Positions 1-5,005 of a stretch of 5,005 bases of DNA are shown here, piece by piece. Positions within the stretch are counted from its first letter, which is position 1, and the number at the start of each line of letters is the position of its first letter. Source of the DNA: Actinomycetes bacterium (GTDB lineage: Bacteria > Actinomycetota > Acidimicrobiia > Acidimicrobiales > Palsa-688). The stretch spans positions 1 to 5,005 of the forward strand of contig JAKACE010000185.1 in assembly GCA_021821705.1 (NCBI GenBank), read 5' to 3'. A model generated the notes under the pieces. The model was not told the origin of the DNA. It did not search any database and saw nothing but the letters and a program-made list of their open reading frames with translations. Made by a program: the position numbers and the translations under genes.

Positions 1-869
1 GGCGCTTCGACCGCACCATCAGGGTCGACCTGCCCAACAGGGCCGGCCGGCGTGAGATCCTCGACTACTACCTGGCCAAGAAGGCCCACCTGCCGGAGCT
101 GGACGAACCGGCGCGGCGCGAGGCGCTGGCCGGTTCGACGTTCGGCTACTCGCCGGTGATGCTCGAACGCCTCCTGGACGAGGCCCTGGTGTGGGCGGTG
201 CGTGCCGGGCGGGCAGCGATGGCCTGGGCCGACATCGAGCAGGCCCGGATGACGACCGAGCTCGGGCTGGCCCAGCCGACCAGCTACACACCGGCCGAGC
301 GCAGGGCCATCGCCACCCACGAGGCCGGCCACGCCACCGTCGCCTACTTCGCCGCCCCGGAACGGCGCCTCGACGTGCTCTCCATCATCAAGCGGCGCGA
401 CGCCCTCGGGATGCTCGCCCACTCCGAGGCCGAGGAACGTTACACCCGCACCAAGGGCGAGTGCCTCGGGCTCCTCCAGGTGGCGATGGGCGGCATGGCG
501 GCCGAGGAGGCGTTCCTCGGGGAGGCAGGCACCGGGCCGTCGGGGGACCTGGCCAGCGCGACCGGGCTCGCTGCGCAGATGGTGGGCGCCTACGGCATGG
601 CCGGCAGCCTCGTCTCCATCGCCGCCAGCAAGGCCCCCGGCGACGTCGTGACCAAGGTCCTCTCCGACGACAAGGCCAGGGCAGCCGTCGAAGACCTCCT
701 GGACAGGGCCAAGGCCGCCGCCGCCAAGATAATCGACCGGCACCGCCACGTCGTCGAGGCGCTCAGGGACGCTCTCGTGGAGCGCGACGAGCTCGTGGGC
801 GACGAGATCACAGCCGTCATCGAGGCCGCCCTCCGTTCCCCGGCCCAACGCCCAATCAGCTGGGCTTGA
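1..869 (+). CDS. ftsH: FtsH-like ATP-dependent zinc metalloprotease (AAA+ / peptidase M41), 5'-truncated by window edge
   Basis: The reading frame is open from the left edge (first full codon at 3) to TGA 867-869, giving 288 visible residues. It begins inside the AAA+ second region of homology: RFDR at residues 1-4 matches the FtsH segment carrying the two arginine fingers and is followed by a VDLPNRAGRREIL stretch. The AAA+ lid helices follow. The M41 zinc site HEAGH is at residues 106-110, and the third zinc ligand is probably Asp182 in SGDLASAT. The C-terminal helix ends in an ERDELVGDEI-type motif. FtsH family members are hexameric, usually membrane-anchored proteases that unfold and degrade proteins using ATP. 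The Walker A/B motifs and any membrane anchor lie outside the window, so membrane location is unknown. About 180 residues follow the HEAGH, against roughly 230 in E. coli FtsH. The loop after the YGM motif is shortened, so this may be a divergent accessory paralogue rather than the housekeeping FtsH. The internal ATG at 156 is not the real start. Confidence 0.92.
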   Translation, partial: RFDRTIRVDLPNRAGRREILDYYLAKKAHLPELDEPARREALAGSTFGYSPVMLERLLDEALVWAVRAGRAAMAWADIEQARMTTELGLAQPTSYTPAERRAIATHEAGHATVAYFAAPERRLDVLSIIKRRDALGMLAHSEAEERYTRTKGECLGLLQVAMGGMAAEEAFLGEAGTGPSGDLASATGLAAQMVGAYGMAGSLVSIAASKAPGDVVTKVLSDDKARAAVEDLLDRAKAAAAKIIDRHRHVVEALRDALVERDELVGDEITAVIEAALRSPAQRPISWA

Positions 870-910
870 GCAGACGGACGACGTGACGCTGGCGCGCAGC
901 AACCGAGCCC

Positions 911-956
911 GAGCTGCCCCGAGGCCGGCGCACATGGGCGCCTCTGATCGGTCGTA
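911..956 (+). promoter_or_regulatory. Start-anchored intergenic repeat, copy 1 (upstream of sbcD)
   Basis: The 37-nt core is 920-956. The ten bases before it (gagctgcccc, 911-920, overlapping the core by one) are identical in copy 2, so those two copies match at 42 of 46 positions. The core has a perfect 5-bp inverted repeat, ggcgc (927-931) and gcgcc (938-942), around the loop acatgg. An outer arm, 922-924 with 943-945, could add A-U, G-C and G-U pairs across a 2-nt bulge. It ends at gtcgta (951-956), directly touching ATG 957 and 6 nt before GTG 963. No Shine-Dalgarno sequence is visible. It may be a promoter for a leaderless mRNA, an operator, or a leader hairpin. Its function is inferred; the repetition is directly visible. 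Confidence 0.72.
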
Positions 957-2207
957 ATGACCGTGGCCAAGCTCGTCTACACCGCCGACATCCACATCAA
1001 CGCCGGTCGCTGGGGCCGTCTCGACCCCGGCACCAATCGTAATGATGCGCACAACTCTGCGTACCGGTGCTGGATGGCGGTCTGCCAGTACGTAGCCGAC
1101 ACCAAGCCGGACGCCTTCATGGTGGGCGGCGACCTTTTCGCCAACGCCCGGCCGAGCCCCGAGTCCCAGGAGATGGTGGCAGACGGGCTCAAGCTCGTGC
1201 CCTGCTCTGTCCCGGTCATAATCGTCCCCGGCAACCACGAGTACCTCGGGCTGCCCGCCCGCCACCGCCACGTGCTCCGTCACTATGCCGAGCTCCCGAA
1301 CGTGACCGTCTTCGACGAGCCCGCCCTCCACACTCTGACGAACGGGGTCCAGCTCGGGAGCGTACCCTGGCCACGCCGGCCGCACCTGGTGAGTGAACTG
1401 GACCTCGGCACCCAGAACCCCGACGAGATCGACGACATGGTGGCCGCCCTCACTGTCGAGGCCATAGGGGGCCTCGCCGAACGAGTTGACCCGAGCCGGC
1501 CGGCCATCCTCTTCGGCCATGCCACTATCGGTGACGCCGTGGTGGGCTCAGCCAAGCGAGGCAGCGAGATGTCGATCCGGGCCGTCTTCCACGAGCCTGT
1601 TCTCCCTATCGAGGCCGTCGACGAGGAGCCCTGGTCGGCGTCGTTGTGGGGCCACATCCACAAGGCCCAGACGATGGGCCAGCGCAGCCGCTACGTCGGC
1701 AGCCCCGACCGCATCGACTTTTCCGAAGAAGGCGAAGAGAAGGGCTTCGCCGTGGTGGACATCGCCGCCGACGGCACCGTGACGGTCGAGACGGTCCCTA
1801 CGCCGGCCCGGCGGTTCCGTACCGTGCGCATCGGCGACGGGCTCGATATGGGCCCCGAGGCCGACTACGACGCCGACTTGCCGGTCGAGGAAGGCGAGAT
1901 CGTCCGCGTCGTGCTCGCCCCGGGCGTCGAGGTGGACGAGACAGCGCTACGTTCTGCCGCCCGTTCCCATGGGGTCTACTTGACCGGGATGAGCCGCCAG
2001 CCACTCCAACGCGAACTGAAGGCTGGCCAGGTCGCCGTGAGCGAGGGAACAAGCATGACCGACGGGCTCGATCTTTGGATTATCAAAGAGGGCTTAGACC
2101 AGGTCACCGCCAATCAGGTCCGCGTCGAGGCCCGCCGCTACATCGCCCAGCTCGGGATCATCGCGCCCGACAAGGCCGGGGCCACAACCGAGAAGAAAGC
2201 CGCTTAG
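957..2207 (+). CDS. sbcD: SbcD/Mre11/T4 gp47-family metallophosphoesterase nuclease subunit
   Basis: The protein has 416 residues from ATG 957. The calcineurin-like phosphoesterase motifs are complete and in order: DIH (Asp11, His13), GGDLF (Asp59), GNHE (Asn93, His94), FGHA (His188) and GHIH (His233, His235). These are the two-metal ligands and catalytic histidine of Mre11/SbcD, so the enzyme should be active. A C-terminal capping/dimerisation region (about 290-416) follows. The family forms a complex with SbcC/Rad50 that cuts hairpins and processes DNA ends as a Mn-dependent exo/endonuclease; in phages the pair (T4 gp47/gp46) supports recombination-dependent replication. sbcC follows after 10 nt, so an operon is very likely. 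The start is uncertain. GTG 963 gives an N-terminus close to the short one of E. coli SbcD, and places the upstream repeat at the same 6-nt distance seen at the two downstream genes. ATG 957 is kept here as the outermost start compatible with the repeat. Neither start has a Shine-Dalgarno sequence. Confidence 0.94.
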   Translation: MTVAKLVYTADIHINAGRWGRLDPGTNRNDAHNSAYRCWMAVCQYVADTKPDAFMVGGDLFANARPSPESQEMVADGLKLVPCSVPVIIVPGNHEYLGLPARHRHVLRHYAELPNVTVFDEPALHTLTNGVQLGSVPWPRRPHLVSELDLGTQNPDEIDDMVAALTVEAIGGLAERVDPSRPAILFGHATIGDAVVGSAKRGSEMSIRAVFHEPVLPIEAVDEEPWSASLWGHIHKAQTMGQRSRYVGSPDRIDFSEEGEEKGFAVVDIAADGTVTVETVPTPARRFRTVRIGDGLDMGPEADYDADLPVEEGEIVRVVLAPGVEVDETALRSAARSHGVYLTGMSRQPLQRELKAGQVAVSEGTSMTDGLDLWIIKEGLDQVTANQVRVEARRYIAQLGIIAPDKAGATTEKKAA

Positions 2208-2211
2208 AAGG
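2207..2211 (+). promoter_or_regulatory. Weak Shine-Dalgarno for sbcC
   Basis: The sequence gaagg lies 6 nt before ATG 2218 and overlaps the last base of the sbcD stop codon. It matches GGAGG at four of five bases. It supports ATG 2218 as the sbcC start and coupled translation from the sbcD message. This is the only gene start fully inside the window that lacks the intergenic repeat, and the only one with a recognisable ribosome binding site. Confidence 0.5.
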
Positions 2212-2217
2212 CCAGCC

Positions 2218-4452
2218 ATGAGACTCGCGCAGCTCGAAATGGAAGGCTTCGCCTCCTACCAGATGCCGACGGAGATCGATTTCGACGGCCTCCACTTGGT
2301 CGCCATCGTCGGTAACACGGGCTCGGGTAAGTCGTCGGTGCTCGACGCCATCAACTTCGCTGTATGGGGTAAGACCCGGGGCGGGGGGATCGACACCATC
2401 GTCAACACCAAGTGCAACGAAGCCAAGGTCCGGTTCACCTTCGAGTTGGGGGGCACGCTCTACCGCGTGAGCCGGGTGCGTTCGCTCGGGAAGAACACCG
2501 GCGTCACCTTTGAAGTAGGCGTCGAAGAAGACGAGGCCCTGGTTTGGGAGCCTGTCGGCGACGGGTTGGTCCGGGGAACAGACGATGAGATCCGCCGCGT
2601 GCTCGGGATGAACTACGACACGTTCGTGGCCACCGTCTTCTTGGGCCAGGGCGACGCCGACCGGTTCACCGCCGACGCCACCCCCAAAGCTCGGAAAGAG
2701 ATCTTGGCCGACATTTTGGGCCTCGACGCCTACGGACTGGTGGCCAAGGCTGCCAACGAAGAGGCTCGGCGGCTGAAGGCCACCGGGGCGGCCATCGTGG
2801 CCCAAGCTGACGAGATCGACACCCAACTAGCCAACAAGGTGGCTGTTATCGGCGAGCTGGCCGAGGCCAAGGCAAACTGCGTTGGCCTACGGGCAAGGCT
2901 CCGGGGTGCCCAGGACCGAGCCAGCGCGCTCCAGCAGGAAGTGGCCGCCCTTGACGCCCGCAAGGACCGCATCGCCCAGCTCAACAAGGACGTTGCGACC
3001 CTTAGGGGCAAAAGGGCCGAGGAACGCCAGCGCACGGAGCGCCTGGTGTCAACCGCCGCGAATGCCGTCGAACGCTGGCAGCGTGAGAAGGGCAAAGCCA
3101 GCCAGCGCCTCGCGGACGCGCTGGCGGCAGCGTCCGCAGCCACTTCCTTGGCCGGCCGTCGGGGCTCTGTGGCGGTCCAGAAGGCCTCGGCCGATGAAGC
3201 CCTGGCTCGTGTCACCGACGAAGAGGTGACCATCAAGGGTGAGCTGGTGGCCCTGAAGGGCGAGATCCTCAACATCGAGGGGCGCCTGCAAGAGACCGAC
3301 ACCCACCTCGATGCCGTCAGCGCCGACAGCACGAGCTCCGTCTGCTACACCTGCGGCCAAGAAGTCGACACGGAACGGCGGGCGGCCCTGATAGGGGCCC
3401 TGGCGGCAGAGAGCCGCGACCTCGAAGCCCGCCTGGGCAAGCTGCGCTTTCAGCTGGCAGAGATGGAGGCTCGCCGCTCGGCCAAGCTGGCGGAGCACTC
3501 CGCAGCCAAGGAGCGCGTGGCCAAGTTGGACGCTGACCTCAACGGCCTGGTCCGGGCCTACGAACAAGCGGCGGCCAAGGCAGCGGGCCAGGGAGCTGCC
3601 GAAGACGACGGCGCCGACATCGACAAGCAGCTGCTGGAGGCCGAAGAGCACCTTGGTGTGGCCAAGAAGGCGCTCGAGGACCTGGGCGGCGACGACCCGG
3701 CCGAGGCGGTGCTGGTGGCCCGGGTGGCCGAGAACGAGGCCCTCCTGGCCGGCGGGGCAAGCACGCGGGAGGCCCTCGAACAGGCACGTTCACAAGCCCG
3801 GGCAGTGGAACAGGTCCTCCAGGAGGCCACCCGGGAGCAAGGGGCAATGGAAGCCAAGGTCGCCCACTACGACGAGCTGGAGACCAAGCTGGCCGACCTG
3901 AGGGCACAGGGGGACCAGCTCCTGGAGGACATCAAGGTGCAAGAGCACCTGGCCACCGCCTTCGGGCGGGACGGCATCCCGGCCATGATCCTGAACAGCG
4001 TCGTCGTCGAACTGGACAGCGCAGTGAACGACGTGCTGGCCCGGTTATCCGAGGGCACGCTCGGGGTACGGATAGAGACCCAGCGAGAAAAGAAGACCGG
4101 CGGTGTGGCCGACACGCTGGAGGTCATCGTCTCTGATGGTGTAACGGACCGGCCGTACGCCACCTTCTCGGGCGGCGAGCGCTTCAAGATCGACCTGGCC
4201 CTCCGGGTGGGGCTGGCCAAGCTGTTGTCCCGGCGTTCTGGTACTCCTATAAGGACCCTGGCCATCGACGAGGGCTGGGGGGCCCTGGACCCGGACGGCG
4301 TCCAGGCGATGATCGAGTGCCTCCATGCCCTGGCAGCGGATTTTGACTGCCTCATCACGATCAGCCATGTCCCTGCCGTAGCCGACGGTTTCGCCACTCG
4401 CCTTGTTGTCACCAAAACCCCCTTCGGGTCCGCAATCGAAGTCTGTGTCTAG
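2218..4452 (+). CDS. sbcC: SbcC/Rad50/T4 gp46-family SMC-like ATPase subunit
   Basis: The protein has 744 residues. The N-terminal half of the ABC ATPase head carries Walker A GNTGSGKS (32-39) and a Q-loop (FLGQGD, Gln144). A long Ala/Glu/Lys/Arg-rich region, about 170-370 and 385-590, is predicted by eye to be the two arms of a coiled coil. They meet at a CYTC zinc hook (Cys376, Cys379). The C-terminal half of the head has the signature FSGGE (650-654), Walker B TLAIDE (680-685), D-loop Asp691 and H-loop His717. All parts needed for ATP-driven dimerisation and hook-mediated bridging are present. The family works with SbcD/Mre11 to open DNA ends and drive nuclease action in the cytoplasm. It is shorter than E. 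coli SbcC (about 1,050 residues), with arms of roughly 200 residues each, and longer than T4 gp46 (about 560). This intermediate size fits a phage or accessory version as well as a compact chromosomal one. It follows sbcD by 10 nt and was probably co-transcribed with it. Confidence 0.95.
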   Translation: MRLAQLEMEGFASYQMPTEIDFDGLHLVAIVGNTGSGKSSVLDAINFAVWGKTRGGGIDTIVNTKCNEAKVRFTFELGGTLYRVSRVRSLGKNTGVTFEVGVEEDEALVWEPVGDGLVRGTDDEIRRVLGMNYDTFVATVFLGQGDADRFTADATPKARKEILADILGLDAYGLVAKAANEEARRLKATGAAIVAQADEIDTQLANKVAVIGELAEAKANCVGLRARLRGAQDRASALQQEVAALDARKDRIAQLNKDVATLRGKRAEERQRTERLVSTAANAVERWQREKGKASQRLADALAAASAATSLAGRRGSVAVQKASADEALARVTDEEVTIKGELVALKGEILNIEGRLQETDTHLDAVSADSTSSVCYTCGQEVDTERRAALIGALAAESRDLEARLGKLRFQLAEMEARRSAKLAEHSAAKERVAKLDADLNGLVRAYEQAAAKAAGQGAAEDDGADIDKQLLEAEEHLGVAKKALEDLGGDDPAEAVLVARVAENEALLAGGASTREALEQARSQARAVEQVLQEATREQGAMEAKVAHYDELETKLADLRAQGDQLLEDIKVQEHLATAFGRDGIPAMILNSVVVELDSAVNDVLARLSEGTLGVRIETQREKKTGGVADTLEVIVSDGVTDRPYATFSGGERFKIDLALRVGLAKLLSRRSGTPIRTLAIDEGWGALDPDGVQAMIECLHALAADFDCLITISHVPAVADGFATRLVVTKTPFGSAIEVCV

Positions 4453-4461
4453 GCAGTGTGT

Positions 4462-4507
4462 GAGCTGCCCCGGGGCCGGCGCACGTGGGCGCCCCCGATC
4501 GGTCGTA
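4462..4507 (+). promoter_or_regulatory. Start-anchored intergenic repeat, copy 2 (upstream of the 133-residue protein gene)
   Basis: The 37-nt core is 4471-4507. It carries ggcgc (4478-4482) and gcgcc (4489-4493) around the loop acgtgg, plus an outer ggg/ccc arm (4473-4475 with 4494-4496) across a 2-nt bulge. This is the most stable version of the dyad. It also contains the palindromes cacgtg (4482-4487) and ccgatcgg (4495-4502). The core ends 6 nt before ATG 4514, with no Shine-Dalgarno between. It begins 18 nt after the sbcC stop. The function is inferred: promoter with operator, or leader hairpin. A terminator role for sbcC cannot be excluded, although no T-run follows. Confidence 0.72.
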
Positions 4508-4513
4508 ACGGAT

Positions 4514-4915
4514 ATGTCTGAGATCTTCGCCTCCAGCGTCGCCGGTTACCGGTGCTCGCACGTGCACAGCACGCCCGAAGACGCCGGCGCCTGCGCTCGC
4601 AAACGTGTCGCCGACGTGCCGCAGCTGCTGGCGATCTCCCAGCAGCCGGCCATGGTCCTCGTTGGCAACGGGGACGACTGGTGGGAGTGGGGCACGCTGC
4701 CCCCGTCAGAAGTACTGGCTGCGCACGAGCACGCCCCGTTGCCGGCGCAGCGTTACAGCGCCGGCCAGACCAGGCGGTTCGCGTACTACGAGTTCTGCTC
4801 GTGCGGAGCACAACGGTCGGTCCTCGTCGACGGCCAAGAGAGCACCTTCGGCGAGTGGCGGTACCGCCCACGGCTGGTGGCCGAGCTGTCGACGCCTGGG
4901 CTGACGGCCGACTGA
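4514..4915 (+). CDS. Hypothetical protein, 133 residues, with paired Cys/His motifs
   Basis: I do not recognise a family. The protein has no signal peptide or membrane segment. Near the N-terminus YRCSHVH (Cys14, His16, His18) is followed by Cys27; later comes FCSCGAQR (Cys95, Cys97). These residues could form a small metal site, but the spacing matches no zinc-finger class I can name with confidence. The middle is rich in aromatic residues (DDWWEW, 54-59), and a second aromatic patch surrounds FAYYEF (89-94). The start at ATG 4514 is chosen because it sits 6 nt after the intergenic repeat, as at the next gene. The frame is open back to ATG 4403, but that would overlap the end of sbcC by 50 nt and translate through the repeat. 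The gene follows sbcC by 61 nt. The repeat in front of it suggests expression separate from, but controlled like, sbcD-sbcC. No link to DNA repair can be claimed from the sequence. Confidence 0.75.
   Translation: MSEIFASSVAGYRCSHVHSTPEDAGACARKRVADVPQLLAISQQPAMVLVGNGDDWWEWGTLPPSEVLAAHEHAPLPAQRYSAGQTRRFAYYEFCSCGAQRSVLVDGQESTFGEWRYRPRLVAELSTPGLTAD
4741..4765 (+). repeat. Perfect 8-bp inverted repeat inside the hypothetical gene
   Basis: gccggcgc (4741-4748) and gcgccggc (4758-4765) are exact reverse complements separated by 9 nt (agcgttaca). They lie within coding sequence for Leu-Pro-Ala-Gln-Arg-Tyr-Ser-Ala-Gly. The left arm shares the octamer gccggcgc with the intergenic repeat. In sequence this GC-rich it may be chance. 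Confidence 0.4.
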
Positions 4916-4918
4916 ACA

Positions 4919-4955
4919 CGGGGCCGGCGCACGTGGGCGCATCTGATCGGTCGTA
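4919..4955 (+). promoter_or_regulatory. Start-anchored intergenic repeat, copy 3 (upstream of the gene at the right edge)
   Basis: The core starts only 3 nt after the TGA of the previous gene and fills nearly the whole 46-nt gap. It matches the other copies at 33 of 36 core positions, but lacks the extra upstream bases shared by copies 1 and 2. Four inner pairs of the inverted repeat remain (4927-4930 with 4937-4940). The fifth is lost (G4926 opposite A4941), and the outer arm would rely on two G-U wobbles (4921 with 4944, 4923 with 4942). It ends in gtcgta (4950-4955), 6 nt before ATG 4962, without a Shine-Dalgarno sequence. Confidence 0.72.
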
Positions 4956-4961
4956 TTGAGT

Positions 4962-5005
4962 ATGACCAAGACGAGCAGGTCCACTCTCAGCCGGCACCCC
5001 ACCAG
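4962..5005 (+). CDS. Start of an unidentified gene, cut by the right window edge
   Basis: ATG 4962 opens a frame of 14 codons (MTKTSRSTLSRHPT) that runs off the window. The basic, Ser/Thr-rich start is too short to assign. The call rests mainly on position: the ATG lies exactly 6 nt after repeat copy 3, the same distance as at the preceding gene. No stop codon occurs in the visible part. Confidence 0.55.
   Translation, partial: MTKTSRSTLSRHPT

Noticed and set aside
888..900. Possible terminator hairpin after the protease gene (gctg, 5-nt loop, cagc)
   Set aside because: The stem is only 4 bp and no T-run follows, so it is too weak to call.
945..950. tgatcg of the element as an extended anti-16S contact replacing the Shine-Dalgarno
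   Set aside because: Only five bases could pair with the 16S tail, copy 2 loses the first of them, and the spacing to the start is wrong for that part of the 16S end.
1037..1045. tcgtaatga, repeating the junction of copy 1 and ATG (952-960)
   Set aside because: It is a nine-base match inside sbcD coding sequence with none of the rest of the element, so chance is the simplest explanation.
1646..2221. A 191-codon plus-strand frame overlapping the end of sbcD
   Set aside because: It is an out-of-frame shadow: an Arg/Gly/Pro-rich product within the sbcD gene, whose own frame has complete family motifs.
2158..2826. A 222-codon open frame on the minus strand over the start of sbcC
   Set aside because: It is antisense to an unmistakable SbcC ATPase head. 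Long antisense frames are expected in GC-rich genes with strong third-position bias, and it shows no recognisable domain.
4403..4513. Extension of the small hypothetical gene upstream to ATG 4403
   Set aside because: It would overlap the conserved sbcC C-terminus and run through the intergenic element. ATG 4514 is at the same 6-nt spacing as the start of the next gene.
911..4955. The three repeats as a CRISPR array or transposon ends
   Set aside because: Copies are all in direct orientation, thousands of bases or a whole gene apart, without regular spacers, and tied to gene starts. No transposase or target duplications are visible.
4449..4997. A 182-codon minus-strand frame covering the small hypothetical gene
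   Set aside because: It is low-complexity Arg/Pro/Ala-rich and covers two copies of the intergenic element and two gene starts, so it is an antisense shadow.

Overview
The window is GC-rich with a strong G/C preference at third codon positions, which suggests an actinobacterium or a phage, plasmid or integrated element replicating in one. No hallmark gene (terminase, capsid, integrase, ribosomal protein) is present, so chromosome and mobile element cannot be told apart. A short element repeated in front of successive genes is a genome style best known from actinobacteriophages. That is a hint, not proof.

Layout: all genes are on the + strand and tightly packed. (1) Positions 1-869 hold the C-terminal part of an FtsH-like AAA+ zinc metalloprotease, running in from the left edge. 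(2) After an 87-nt gap come a SbcD/Mre11/gp47-type nuclease (957-2207) and, 10 nt later, a SbcC/Rad50/gp46-type ATPase (2218-4452). Together they form an intact-looking DNA end-processing complex with all expected catalytic motifs. (3) After a 61-nt gap comes a 133-residue Cys/His-containing protein of unknown function (4514-4915). (4) After a 46-nt gap another gene starts at 4962 and runs off the right edge.

The most unusual feature is a conserved element of at least 37 nt in the three larger gaps (920-956, 4471-4507, 4919-4955), with 32-33 of 36 core bases identical between any two copies. It is anchored to the start of the following gene: each copy ends exactly 6 nt before a start codon, if the nuclease gene starts at GTG 963 rather than ATG 957. 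Its distance to the preceding stop codon varies (50, 18 and 3 nt). It contains a GC-rich inverted repeat, is not accompanied by a Shine-Dalgarno sequence, and is absent from the sbcD-sbcC junction, where a weak Shine-Dalgarno is present instead. It occupies about -43 to -7 relative to the start codon. That fits either a family of promoters for leaderless mRNAs with a built-in operator, or an RNA hairpin in a short leader. The genes therefore look like separate expression units, possibly a regulon, with sbcD-sbcC as one two-gene unit.
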